DNA from: Rostrohypoxylon terebratum
Lineage: Eukaryota > Ascomycota > Sordariomycetes > Xylariales > Hypoxylaceae
Direction of reading: 5' to 3'
NCBI GenBank assembly: GCA_022497145.1
Contig: MU385855.1
Coordinates: forward strand, 930,001-994,000
Length of the DNA: 64,000 bases
Made by a program: the position numbers and the translations under genes. Below the pieces are notes generated by a model, which saw only the letters and a list, made by a program, of their open reading frames with translations, was not told where the DNA came from and did not search any database. Of the stretch, positions 22,245 through 32,967 are shown in pieces; the stretch's first letter is position 1; every line of letters begins with the position of its first letter.

Positions 22245-25120
22245 CTACGAGCCACGTTGCGGCGGTAAACCTGGAGATGCCGGGGAAGCGGGTCCGCCTC
22301 GCAGATTAATAGACCCGATCCTCGACACGATATTACTACCTACGGCGTCCACCGCTCCCCGGGGTGATGTCAGGGTTGGTCCCTGAGCTGCCGTTTCCTG
22401 TACCTTGAACAACTTGATTGCCGTCCCGTTCCAAACGCCGACCGTACCTCTCGCGACTTGCATCTCGCTAGCAAACACAAAACTCCAGACCAACGACTCG
22501 TACCAACCTAGAGCGAGTGGTGACCACTCGAACGAATGTACTCTGACTGGCGATGGTTCAATGGCAACCAGATCGGCTTCCTGGATAGCCTTGAGAGTTG
22601 CGGACGACGGGACGTCTGCCGTCAAACCCTGGCGGTTAATCAAAGCTGTCAACTGCTGAATGACAGTAAGAATTGTATGTAAAGGAAGCTCCGGAAGCCA
22701 GCTTTCAATCCAATCCGCCGAGGGCTCAAAGGAGGCTATGGCGGACTGCCCAGCCGCCGAATAGCTACCAAGACTAGTAGTGCTGTTCTGTCGAGAGAAT
22801 GTTCCTACGCCCGCAGGCATCTTTCCTCTAGCTTTCTCCGACATTCCTCTGAGCTGGGTCGGCACCGCATCTTCTACGTCGGCAACAGACGAGGCTCGGG
22901 AAGGATTTTCGCTCGGGCTCGACTGCGCCGGAGTTGGTCGGTCGTCGTCGTCATCGTCATCATCACTTTCATCTTCCTCATCACCGATAGCAAATGTCGT
23001 ATCCTCTTCTGGCACGTTGCTCAGCGTTGGTGTTCTCGGTTGTGTAACTGTAGGGCTACGCAGACTTTCGACCGAGCTACGCCTGGAGCCAGCGTCAAAT
23101 GGATCCAATGGTTGCCCATTTTCCTTCCTCTGGCGATTCCTTCGTTCGAGTTCCTCTTGGCCGCTTTCAAGTGTGAAGGTTCGCAGAGCCTCAAAACGTT
23201 TTCTGTTCTTCAAGACTAAATAGACGAAATGGGCGTTCTCTATTTTATTGTTAAAATAGCCCAAACATAATCATGCGATTGATTTCTTACTCTTGTATTG
23301 ATGCTCAATAATGGCATTCATCGATTCCAACAGCGATCTCAGGAGATCATGGTTGCTCTCATTGGCAAGAAGAAACGAAGGAGATGACATCGAGTTGTAC
23401 AATTGCAACAACTTTGAACATGTTGTGCCATTAATACCCTCCAAATACGCGGAAATGTTGTTAATTACGGCGAGTAATGCTGGGTAAATAGCTGAAAGCT
23501 TGCCCTGGCTTCTTGTGATGAGACTGTAGATTGACTAGGACGTGTCAATTGCAAACGTTTTAAGACTATGTGGGAGGACACTCACCTGTATCAGGAAGTC
23601 GGCATATGTGCCCTTGAAGCCAGGAACCCTGATAACAGCCGGCAGAGTATCTTGTCCTTCAAATTGTTTGTTTAGATTGACACCAAAGTTCTTCTCAACA
23701 CTCAAAGTCTGTAGCAAGAAAGCGCACATCCGTACGACACCTTGCTTCGAGGCGTCTGCCTTGTACTCAGTAGCATAGAAAAGGATGAGAATGACGAAAT
23801 CATGGGCTCGTTGCGTGTCGATCATGAAGGACCGGAATCGTTTGTTGCATTGAGTGATCTCCCAAAAGAGCATGATGATCTCAGGAGAGAATCTAGTCGT
23901 GCTTTGAGTTCCAGGAATATAAGAGATGTTGGCTTGGATGGGCTGGTTCAAAATTCGTGTCATGCCATCGACAATGAACTGAAAGTCCTGGGGACGATGC
24001 AGTCTCCCAAGGAAATGGCGGTAATAGTTCTTCGGGGCAGAACCAGTGGCAGGCTCAGGTATTGGGTAAAGAAGAACAACAAGCAGGAACTGAAGAGTAT
24101 AAGTGACGAGGATCTCCTTTGGATCCTTGAACATCAAAGTGTTGTAAGGCACACGCCAGCTTGCTGGATTGTATTTGAGAGTCTAGAATTATTAGAGCTT
24201 GGGCGGCCTAGACGAATTCATCACAAGGCTAACTTACCGTATTCAGTAAAGAACATAACACGGACAAGACGACTTGCTTATCCGGACATGTGCAGATATA
24301 TGTCAAAGCCTTAGTGCCCTTAGTTGGTAGTATGCTAGGGGACATGTACATGCTCTGACTTGTCAAGGTCAAGAGTAGTCGTAGTATCTCGCATCGATTG
24401 CTCTCATACTCCTTGGTTGTAGGTACAGCTGTGTTACAACCGACGCCGCTTTGCCAAATGGCATAGGTGACCTTTGGCTTGCCGTGAGGCTGCTTAGGGA
24501 CTGTTAGGTCTGAGAAGAACAATAGGTCGATGAGGGTATCTATGAGCTCCTCGGCCAAGGGCTTGGCTTCCTCGAACTCGTCGGTAGGTGGCTTTGCATC
24601 TTCCTGTGCTTCATCGAACAGTACTTCATTCGCAATAACGGCCCGTCGTGTTCGTTTCCGTCTAGAGCCCCAGAAGAACTTATCTTCCCAGCGTTGTAGG
24701 TGATCTACCTCGTATAGATATGGCAGGACGCGGGTCAAGATGCGAATGCAATTTAGGGCATCACGTTCTGGTGCGAACTCGGGGTCGGGAAAGGAGGGAT
24801 GGTGTCGCAATATGAAGAGTCGAGATGTGACGGCGAGTATAAGAGTCTCTAGGTTCTCGATAGCTCTGTCGCGGGTTCGGCGGATATCTGCAGGCGCAAA
24901 AAGGCTGAATATGTCTTCAGATGACTCTGGTAGCTCCCAAAACTGGAGATCGACTGTTAGTTTCTATGGAAGATCTACAGATTACCTGGACCTGGACCTA
25001 TACGTAAGTCCTAGGTATACTTACAGAGGTCCAATAGGGATCATCGGCGGGTATGTGTCGCTCCTCCGATAACCTAAATATCCCCTTCTTGAAGACTAGC
25101 TTGGAGTCGCTGGCACCCAT
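22245..25120 (-). CDS. HID1: HID1-family trafficking protein
   Basis: HID1 is a peripheral Golgi protein needed for secretory vesicle sorting; the fungal relatives include yeast ECM30. Five exons (complement: 25025-25120, 24238-24942, 23586-24182, 23291-23534, 22245-23239) join in phase to 878 residues, a normal family length. The start MGASDSKLVFKK fits an N-myristoylation signal (MGxxxS), known for animal HID1, whose start is very similar. Alpha-helical repeats fill the first 550 residues, with motifs such as DPYWTSFWELPES and LKNRKRFEALRTF. After about residue 590 there is a disordered stretch with a run of Asp, then a conserved C-terminal block (DWIESWLPELPLHTILTVIQQL). Intron 4 leaves a split Lys codon before NAHFVYLVLK. 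It lacks membrane segments, so anchoring probably depends on the lipid. Confidence 0.93.
22955..22990 (-). repeat. Acidic codon repeat inside HID1
   Basis: A GAT/GAC-rich stretch encodes a run of Asp residues in the disordered linker of HID1. It is read on the minus strand and is a likely site of length polymorphism. Confidence 0.7.
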
Positions 25121-25345
25121 CGCGACGAAGTCATGCCTCGACTCACATCGAGCGACGTAATTAGATCGATGGGTTGGTTGACAGTTGAAGGTTGATGATT
25201 GACGATTGACGATGCGCCGGCAGTCAGCGAGTTAATAGTGAGAGAATGAATAGGTAGGACCTAGGTAGGTATCTTGAAGTTGTATGATTCAAGATCGGTA
25301 TCGGGGTACCTAGAACTAAGTACTAGTAGTAGTAGTAGTAGTCGG

Positions 25346-25380
<35 letters not shown>

Positions 25381-26551
25381 GGTGTTGGTGATATTAGTGG
25401 TATCAGTGTTTAGTAAGCGCAGTCGACGGCAAACGGTTAGTAACTTTCTCGAATTCTAGAATCGCCAGGTGCCATGGATCAATGAGGTTGAAGTTTGCGG
25501 TGTTGCATTTCTGTTAACTTCAAACACGCTCTCCAGTTAAGTTCCAACCTTTAGGTAGGGCCTACCTGGACCTACTGTACCTCCATCTGGATATCTGGTA
25601 CCTTCACTTTCGCTTATCTCCAGGGCTGTTCCTTATCGGTACCTAGGTACTTAAGCCTTAAGGTTCTACCAAATTGTACCAATAGGTAACATTGAACTCA
25701 TTTTATGTACCGTGGTTACTTTTTATGCTTTTTTATGAGATGAGATCAAGTGACCTCTCTCCTATCATATCCTTCTATATCAAATTCACCTTAATTTCAT
25801 TCGCCAAATATGAACCTCTCTTTCACAATATGACTACATCCTTAAAGTCCTTAAAGGCACAGCTAGAACTCATCATTAATTTGAAGTCCACTCCTTGTCG
25901 CCCCTATCCCCTAAACGGATATGACTTTCCCAGAATCAAAGTCATAGAGACTCTCAAGATCAACTCATCCTTATCTTTGATTTAAGGCTAAGGATATTCT
26001 CATCTTGAGATGGGTAGTAATAGTGTCTGTTTGATGCCTCTTACAATTTCAGTGTGGCTAAATAGCAAGTGTGACACATTTCATTTAGAATTGCTTTCGT
26101 GGCGTTGGGAGTAAGCTGATTGAGTCTACAGTGCGTTGCATCCCCTGAAATGAAGATATTCTGCTGGCAAACCACAGTTGGATATCGACACGTAAATACA
26201 TTCAAATTGGCAAGAGGCTATATTGAACCACGTAGGCGGCCGGTCAATCGGGATTTCCAGCATGTCGCTCTCAGGAGGAGTCACAACATGAACCGAAATA
26301 GCCTCTGCGTATATAGATACGTATCCGAGACTGGAACCGCGTCTATGGTATCGTGACGGTAGTGACATTATCCTCTGCTATGAAAAGTTCCTTCCCCTCT
26401 ATTCATAGAGATGGGTTTCCCTGACATTAATCATCACAAGGTATCATTAACATAACAAACAAACAACTAAGAGAGCTATACATCGATCGCTCTCCTTATC
26501 CGACTAATTCCTAAATAGTCATCCATAACATGCGACCTATCCGACCATACT
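25121..26551. other. Intergenic, HID1 promoter with TAG repeats
   Basis: About 1.4 kb precedes HID1 and follows the epoxide-hydrolase-like gene, both read leftward. It includes a TAG/GTG trinucleotide tract (25324-25383), repeated TTGACGATTGACGAT near 25200, CCTAGGTA words, and an AT-rich stretch from 25.68 to 26.1 kb whose frames show no protein character. Confidence 0.6.
25324..25383. repeat. TAG/TGG trinucleotide microsatellite
   Basis: About 50 bases of AGT units, interrupted once by CGGGT, run into five TGG/GGT units. It lies 200-260 bases upstream of the HID1 start. Confidence 0.9.
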
Positions 26552-28444
26552 CTAGTGTGACTGTTGTCCTTCTTTATCTGGTTTCTCTTCAGCCGCATCG
26601 CTACTGGGAGCTGCGAGACGCGCTGGTTCAGGAACTTCAAGTGGTGGAGAACGCGCTCCCTTAGAAATGCTCTCACTACTTGCAACTGCGGTCTCCCCAC
26701 TGATCGCTCGGTGCGGCCGCTCTCGCTCTTCCGCAGGTGGCGCTAGAAGTGCAGGACGTGGGTTTACCGGTGAAGAGACTGGCTGTTCATCAGTCGCTGT
26801 ATCACTCTGAACCACAACTCGCTCTAAGGGGGCCGTTGTTGGTGCCGGCGAGGGTCGGAGCCGGGAGTCCGACTTTAGGATCGAAGCAGCAATCCCCCTT
26901 ACGCCTGCAACGATGATTTCAGGCCGTTCCCAAGCTAGAAGTCCTGACTTTCCAGTCGCACGATTAGTATAAACTACTTTATACTTCGCATTAGCCCAGC
27001 TGGGACAGGTATAGGAGTCCTTCGCCTCGTCTTGGGCGAACTCGTCGACTTCTGCTGCCGCTTCCGCACCCTCTTCCACATTAGGTTTATCGCCTAAGAA
27101 TACCGTGATTCCGACTTTTGGTTTTGGAGTCGCACTCTTCTGTTCTTGCTCCGGGTGCATCACGCAATGTGCCCAAAATCTCAGGGCTGATTCCGGACCG
27201 GGTAGCCAAGCCAGTTGAGTGAAGTTAATCACATCCGTTGGGGTAAATTTCTTTTTAGGGCTAAGTAAGCGGAGGATTTTCAATATGAAGACTAATAAGC
27301 CTGTGGGAGAGTCGCATAGTGCATAAGATAACGTGTTAGGCTCCTGAAGACTCAGTTGATTTAATCCGATTTGAGCAGGCATCGGCTGTTTCTTCGACGC
27401 ATGAACATACCCATTCCGCTCAAGAGCAGAAAAGTCTTCACTGCGATATCCAAGGATAGGTACGTGAAAGAGACTTGCAAGAGACCATTTTGCCCACTCA
27501 ACCGGCGCCTCTCGGAGTTTCGGTTTCGCCAAAGGGGGTGATATGAGATGAGCGCCTAAGCAAGAATCCGAATGGTAATTTATTAGACGGTTAGCAAGTT
27601 TAAAGTCGATCTCCGCCGGCGAGGCCGACCCAGAGCTTGCATTCGTCACCAGGTAATGTGGATATTCTAGGCGGCTCATTAACGAGTCTAGAATATCCGC
27701 CGTAGTCGAGATGACAGGGGTATTATTTGGAAGTGCATCACTGAATGCTATACCTGGAAGAGAAGGAATGACTAAGTGAAATGGTTGGCTACTTTCGGCA
27801 TCCTCTGGTTCAGTAAACAGTTTGATCAAGTGTCCAAATGAGAGACTTGCAAACGGGAAAGGGGGTATCAAAAGAAGTGGTATCGCGTTTGCATGAGATG
27901 AGTGAGCGTGGATAAAATGAATTCTAATAGTTGATTCAGAAGATGGTATCGAGAAACTAGAACGGAACTGAGGTAACTCCGTATTCAGGAGATCCTCTTG
28001 TGTTCGCCAAGAGTATTGTTCAAGCCTGTGTGGTGCTTAGCTTTAGTACGACTTGAATGAGGGTTGAAGAAAATGAGAAGGATGACATGGATATCGTACA
28101 AATGCATTTATGACATAGACAACAGGGGACTATACAAACTTACCAGAAATCAATGAGTGGTTCTACTTGGGATTTCGGCTCCCACCAATCTTTCGACTTG
28201 GGCTCTGAGAGTTCATGAGGCAACCTGGTCGTTTCAAGCTTCTGTTTTGTGAGATCTAGATATTTTGATGAGAACTAATAGTGGAAAGGTCGGAAAATGT
28301 CAGCCGCAAACCCTGTGAAGTTTTTAACAAGGGTTGGGAGTGCCTCACGTGTATCTTGTAAGGCTTGACCTCGTCAGAACCTCCGGGAACAAGAAGCTCT
28401 TCGACCACAGCAGCCATCTTCAAGTACAAGTCCGGATTCAACAT
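26552..28444 (-). CDS. Epoxide-hydrolase-fold protein lacking catalytic residues
   Basis: Three exons (complement: 28349-28444, 28144-28274, 26552-28025) join to 566 residues. The N-terminal part matches the epoxide hydrolase N-terminal domain (KPYKIHFSSKYLDLTKQKLE, WRTQEDLLN), followed by the alpha/beta-hydrolase core (FHLVIPSLPG near 158, TLSYALCDSPTGLL). The usual HGWPG oxyanion loop reads PPFPF at 130-134. The expected Asp nucleophile in GGDWG aligns with Ser206 in TNASSG, and the catalytic His of GGHF aligns with Gly near 437. A Pro/Ala/Glu-rich tail of about 90 residues is unusual for true epoxide hydrolases. I infer a non-catalytic member or one with changed chemistry. From memory, similar proteins occur in other fungi, so this is probably not a local mutation. 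The start MLNPDLYLK is the longest; Met10 is an alternative. Confidence 0.85.
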
Positions 28445-29756
28445 GTACGGGTATCACGCCGGAAAGCAGTACGACATCTAGTGGGGTAACGAGCGGAAAG
28501 AACAACAAGTAACGAGAGACTCAAAGGGGAAAAAAAGACATCATCCAGATCCAAAATCACTTATTCACGTATTCTCCAGGCGACGCCATCTTGCTCAAGA
28601 GCGAGGACTTGTTTAATTATACTTCGTTTTAAGGGACTTGGGTGGCTTGAACCTCATGTGGCTAAAACCTTGGAAAGCACATCCGAAATCAAGGCACGAG
28701 TTACAAGGATCATGCTAGTTTTGAACCAATGGAGATCGGAACCGACCTCGAATCTAGCATAACAGGCATAACAGGGGGTAACGAAGGTCGAGACTTCTAA
28801 AGACTTTGAGAAAACTCTCTTGGTGGATTCAATGTTGTTGGAATCTCAAAGGTACTAGGTACACCAAACACCAGATGTACAAGTGGCGGTGCACACGTAT
28901 ACACCTTCTACACCCTTGGCTAAGCGGAAATGATCGCCCCAGGGTATCACCTTATGACCTGCCTTAGTCGTCATCATCGATAACTTGCTTTTAGCTTCCA
29001 AGGATATAATAAGTGCTGACTTTATTGCTTCCTTAGGTTGCATGAGCGTCTATCTATCCTACAACTATCCTACAAACTTGAAAGACCTGAATGTCACAGC
29101 TGCACTAACCGTACCGAAGACGCGGACCCGAGTTTCCAGACGTTCCAGATGTCTCACCGCACGAGCACCTGCTGCGCTAATGCCCGAAGCCTATGGAAGC
29201 CTACCTACCGTCGCTAATCTTATAAAGCCTTGATAAGCTTGACAGCCCGAGCTTGGATGGGATGGCACGAGAGATGGCCCGACAGCGAAACCTGGCACCA
29301 TCGGTCGGATGAGTTGGTTCAAGGGTTTGCTTGAGTCAAGTTGTAACATTGGTTTCCAACATATGTATTAAATCTAGCGACTTGAACCCTCCAATTTCAT
29401 CAAATTCGATAACATCCCAGTGAGAGAGGTTCGTCCGAGTTGTGCGATTTTCAACCGCCGCTGTGCAGCACAATGCTGCTACCTAGTACTAGCAACTCTC
29501 GTAAAGAAATCCTCGTTCCCGAACCGGAATTTGGTCATCTGATCAGCTGTAGACCTGAAATCCTTTGGATTGAGCGGTGAATATGCCCCTCTTCAGGCAT
29601 CGATACAGTACAATTTGTTTTGTGGAGTAGAGAAGAAGTTCTTTGGGTGATATCGAAGACGGGTTATATTCAATTGACTTCATATAACCCGATGTTATAT
29701 AGCCCGATCAGAGCTTAGGGCGGAGGAAAAACAGAGCTCCAAGGGTCTCAGGGATC
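28445..29756. other. Intergenic, upstream of the hydrolase-like gene
   Basis: A 1.3-kb stretch without a supportable gene. Two short overlapping frames near 28.9-29.2 kb lack protein character. A near-repeat around GGTTATAT (about 29660-29700) is present. The promoter of the epoxide-hydrolase-like gene should lie at the left side. Confidence 0.55.
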
Positions 29757-30131
29757 TCAAGCCTGGTTTTCCGACTCGTCATTTTTAGCGCCGGAGAACC
29801 AACGCCAAATCGACTTGATCCAAAAAATGGTTTCTATCGTGCCGAAGATGCTTATGATCACGATGACGGCAATCTTGGTGTTTCTTGACAACCCAAGACC
29901 TTCGAAGCTGAATTCCATTGGTGGGGGCTCATCCGGAGACTTGGGAGATTCCTTGGTAGGCTTCTTCTCTGCGAGCCTAGAACTGGAAGTCGAAAAATTC
30001 GACACAACCATACTAGTTGACGGTTGTGGTATATGTGAGTTGAGTATAGATTTGTTCGGTGACATTATCCGCCCTCGGGTAACAGCGCCAGCGCTATTAC
30101 GTACGGTCATGATTAGACGAGGAGCAAACAT
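29757..30131 (-). CDS. Small single-span membrane protein, probably mitochondrial
   Basis: One exon encodes 124 residues, start at 30131 and stop at 29757-29759. The first ~55 residues lack acidic side chains and are rich in Arg, Ser, Thr and Asn, ending FSTSSSRLAEKK, typical of a cleavable mitochondrial presequence with a processing site near Ser51-Arg52. A Pro-rich spacer follows, then EFSFEGLGLSRNTK and one hydrophobic helix at about 86-105 followed by WIKSIWRWF. I do not recognise a named family; similar small inner-membrane proteins are common in ascomycetes. The mitochondrial location is inferred from composition only. It is read away from the tRNA-Gly and GET4, with a 5' flank of about 420 bases before the tRNA. 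Confidence 0.7.
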   Translation of the reverse strand: MFAPRLIMTVRNSAGAVTRGRIMSPNKSILNSHIPQPSTSMVVSNFSTSSSRLAEKKPTKESPKSPDEPPPMEFSFEGLGLSRNTKIAVIVIISIFGTIETIFWIKSIWRWFSGAKNDESENQA

Positions 30132-30552
30132 TTTAGCGATTTGACCAATGCTTAATAATTAAAACAAACAAACAAACAAAGCATATTTGGATGAAGGCAA
30201 GAACTCTACAATACAAATTCAAATAACAATACCTGAAGGCAGAAGAGGATGGGAAATATATAGAGGCAGACTCGAACAAAATCATTAGAAACGGGTAGAT
30301 GAGTCATACCTAAAAACAAGGGTTTGTAATAGAGATTGGTGAATTGAAATGGAATCACTTGCCGTATTATTGAATGGCAATGTTCATTTCTGGACCTGCC
30401 ATTTTTCCTCTTTACTCGATCAGCAATTTCCCTGAATGTGCTCGGTTCCGCCGTACTGTAGGTACAAAGGTACAATAATATCACGTAAGACACACAAGAC
30501 ACACATGTGCAATGCATACTATATAAAGGAAATTTTCAAAGCATTTCTCCAA

Positions 30553-30637
30553 GCACTAATGGGGTAGTGGTAACCTCGAAGTTTCCCATCTTTTGAAGAG
30601 ACTACTTTGGCCCCGTGTTCGATTCACGGTTAGTGCA
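30553..30637 (+). tRNA. tRNA-Gly (anticodon CCC) with 14-nt intron
   Basis: The sequence folds as a tRNA. Acceptor arms 30553-30559 (GCACTAA) and 30630-30636 (TTAGTGC) pair over seven base pairs, with discriminator A30637. The D arm is GGGT/ACCT with loop AGTGGTA. The anticodon stem GAAGT pairs with ACTTT (one G-T). The T arm is CCGTG-TTCGATT-CACGG, five pairs. The anticodon CCC at 30585-30587 follows T-T and precedes A37. A 14-nt intron (30589-30602) sits one base after the anticodon, the canonical place. The spliced length is 71 nt, usual for tRNA-Gly. It decodes GGG. Confidence 0.92.
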
Positions 30638-30673
30638 GCAATGCAAACCCATTAGAGTAAACTCTACGATTTC

Positions 30674-30679
30674 TTTTTT
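30674..30679 (+). terminator. RNA polymerase III terminator (T6)
   Basis: A run of six T lies 37 bases after the tRNA-Gly, the first run of four or more T after it. Such a run ends RNA polymerase III transcription, leaving a short trailer for 3' processing. Confidence 0.6.
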
Positions 30680-31114
30680 GACAAATTCCTGTCTCTTGTT
30701 GGTATTCTATCTCCTAGGACTGCGAAGAAACTGAACTGCCACACAAATGGTTTTTTTTTAAAAAAAAAATCTCATAGATACTGATAAGAAGCTGATATTT
30801 GAATTTGAATGTGAACCTTATATTGACTCATACCAAACTGCTGAAGCTTCAGGTCAGGTATCGTAGCCTGCGTAGGTACTAGTAGGTCAACCCAATGAAC
30901 GGGAATTAAAGATTGGTGGGGTAATAATTATACGAGCTTGGACCATTTGTCAAACGTCAGTCCTATCCACCATGTACCAAACTGCAGAGCTTCAAAGTTC
31001 ACATCACAATGCATTCCGCCAACACTCTATACTTATAACCCCGCTTCACTTCTTCACACATATGAACGCCAATCCATGATATAATAACAAAGTAATACGA
31101 CACACACCTAAAAC

Positions 31115-32185
31115 ATGGCTGGCAAAGGCGACAAGATCGACAAGATCATCGCCCGCCTGCAGTCGAAGATCACCGAGGGGCAATTCTACGAAGCCCAGCA
31201 GCAGACCCGTGTGGTAGCGGCACGATACACCAAAGCGTCCAACTGGGACGCTGCCATCAGCATCCTCTACAATGTCGCGCAGTCGCTTCTCAAAGCAGGC
31301 CAGGGCGGAAGCGGCGGCGATCTCTGCGTGCTGCTAGTCGACATCTACAAGCAGGCGGAACTAAAGCCTGATTCCGCCACCAAGGGACGATTACTCACAT
31401 GCCTACGGCTGTTTGACAGCGAAGAGCCTACGCGAAAGAAGTACATAGGGGAGATGATATCGTATGTTACGGTTGCCTCCAAGAGCTCGCGAAGATTTGC
31501 ATCTGCTAATTACTGCCCGTCTAGATGGTCCTCTAAATTTGGCGAATACCCCGCGGGCGATCCCGAGCTCCACCACGTCGCGGGTTCTCTATACGCGGAA
31601 GAGCACGAGCCGTACGATGCGGAGAGACATTTACTTCTAGGCACGAAGGATTCGGCAGAGGTTTTGGGTCGTTTGGAATATGAGTGGTTTAAGGAGGACG
31701 ATGCGCACACGGCCGCCTTGTACGCAGCCCGTGGCGTTCTACCTTATCTTCTCACAGGCAACGTCCGAGCAGCCAATACATGTTACCGACTGTTTACCAG
31801 CGCTCTGAATCAAGACAAAGCAAGCCAGCTTGGCATCCAGGACGTCAGCAGCGCTAGTTCCGATATACGAGTCTACCCCAGCATACCCCTTCTCAACTTC
31901 CTAGGCCTTCTTCTACTAGCCATCCAGCGAGCCAACGCGGATCTGTACAAGCAACTGCATAATAAATATGCCACCCTTTTGGGCGAAGTCGAGCCGTGGC
32001 ACGAGTCGTTGGAAATGATCGCGGAGATGTACTTCGGCATCCAGAAACCAAGACAGAGCAACCCTCTGATGGATATGATGAGCGGATTCTTCGGTGGCGG
32101 CGGTGCTGCTCCGGCAAGTGGTGGTGCGAAGAGGCCAGCTGTGAAGGCCCCTACGTCGATGCCGGCGGCGGAAGGATTGGATTAG
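31115..32185 (+). CDS. GET4: GET4, tail-anchored protein insertion factor
   Basis: GET4 with GET5 forms the cytosolic bridge that passes tail-anchored membrane proteins from SGT2 to the ATPase GET3 for insertion into the ER. Exons 31115-31461 and 31525-32185 give 335 residues. The 63-nt intron (GTATGT donor, GCTAAT branch, CTAG acceptor) is a multiple of three with no stop, so an unspliced frame of 356 residues also reads through. The spliced junction EMIS-WSSKFGEYPAGDPELHHVAG matches the family, while the retained segment is Ser/Arg-rich and foreign. Family features are the helical-repeat start KIDKIIARLQSKITEGQFYEAQQQTR and LNFLGLLLLAIQRANADLYKQL near the end. The C-terminus is a Gly/Ala-rich disordered tail. 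The start has a purine at -3 (AACATGG). Confidence 0.95.
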   Translation: MAGKGDKIDKIIARLQSKITEGQFYEAQQQTRVVAARYTKASNWDAAISILYNVAQSLLKAGQGGSGGDLCVLLVDIYKQAELKPDSATKGRLLTCLRLFDSEEPTRKKYIGEMISYVTVASKSSRRFASANYCPSRWSSKFGEYPAGDPELHHVAGSLYAEEHEPYDAERHLLLGTKDSAEVLGRLEYEWFKEDDAHTAALYAARGVLPYLLTGNVRAANTCYRLFTSALNQDKASQLGIQDVSSASSDIRVYPSIPLLNFLGLLLLAIQRANADLYKQLHNKYATLLGEVEPWHESLEMIAEMYFGIQKPRQSNPLMDMMSGFFGGGGAAPASGGAKRPAVKAPTSMPAAEGLD

Positions 32186-32250
32186 ATACCTTACATGGGC
32201 ACCTACATACATGAAGTGTGTAGGTACCTAGGCAGTCTTAGAGCTACATA

Positions 32251-32267
32251 GCAGCAGCAGCAGCAGC
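32251..32267. repeat. Short CAG tract
   Basis: Five to six GCA/CAG units lie between the GET4 and 32339-32967 gene 3' ends. It is non-coding. Confidence 0.75.
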
Positions 32268-32338
32268 ATCAGCATGTCCACGGATTTGCATAGCTCCGGT
32301 AATTTAGAATCTCTAGCAGTTCTAACCAAATCCATCAT

Positions 32339-32967
32339 TCACTGCATTCGTGGCGTTTGTTCTTCCGGCTCGTACATCCAGTTATCTTCGGCTAGGGCGG
32401 CGACTTTCGCTCTCATGCTGGCTCGGAGCGTCTCGAGAACCTCTTTCTCTCCTGTGAGCTTGGGATTTTGTGTGTTTATTTTGGTCTCACCTTCAGGGTG
32501 CGCAGGCGTGCGGTTGTGGTTGATCTGATGATGCTTGACAGCCTCGGCTAATCGTTGCCTCTCGCCTGTAAGATAGTACGTTAGTTAGTTGGTTGGTTAG
32601 TTGGAAAAGTGACTTGTCGCAAAAGTCGCAGATGTGTTGTTTCGCAATGAGCTACCTATCACGTACGTTGGCTCTCCTGCACATCGTCTAACACTCTGTC
32701 TTCTTCTAGCTCGTCTGGAGGGGTGGCTGGCGGGTCGCCGACGTCGAACTCGCCGTTCTTGTCGCGGATGACGATATCGGATGTTTCTGAGAGGACTTCG
32801 ACATCGGCTAAGCGTAATGTCTCGGCTGAGGTGTTGGATGAGGATGTCGTAGGTGTGGGGCGTCGCGTTAGTTGACTCTGGAAAAGGTTGCGACGGATAC
32901 CGGTGGTGTTTTGACCCGCGACTCGGTTGGTTCCCCGACGAACGTGGGGAGGTGGTCGGTCGGCCAT
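32339..32967 (-). CDS. Small uncharacterised protein, two exons
   Basis: Exons 32667-32967 and 32339-32565 (complement) join in phase to 175 residues. The intron (32566-32666) has a GTACGT donor, ACTAAC-type branch sites and a TTACAG acceptor, and rebuilds an Arg codon. I do not recognise the family. The N-terminal third is basic and low in order (MADRPPPHVRRGTNRVAGQN), the middle is acidic, and the end is probably helical: EVLETLRASMRAKVAALAEDNWMYEPEEQ. The Trp-containing DNWMYEPE motif looks like a conserved docking peptide, but that is inference. No signal peptide or membrane helix. Its 5' end faces RAI1 across 457 bases, so the two may share a promoter region. Confidence 0.8.

Larger units (their letters stand above)
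30132..31114. promoter_or_regulatory. Divergent intergenic region with a tRNA
   Basis: The region separates the small membrane protein (leftward) from GET4 (rightward) and contains tRNA-Gly(CCC) at 30553-30637. A T-run followed by an A-run lies at about 30751-30769. Both protein-gene promoters must lie here; specific elements could not be assigned. Confidence 0.55.

Noticed and set aside
31510..32214. Frames on both strands over the GET4 second exon
   Set aside because: Shadows of the GET4 coding sequence.
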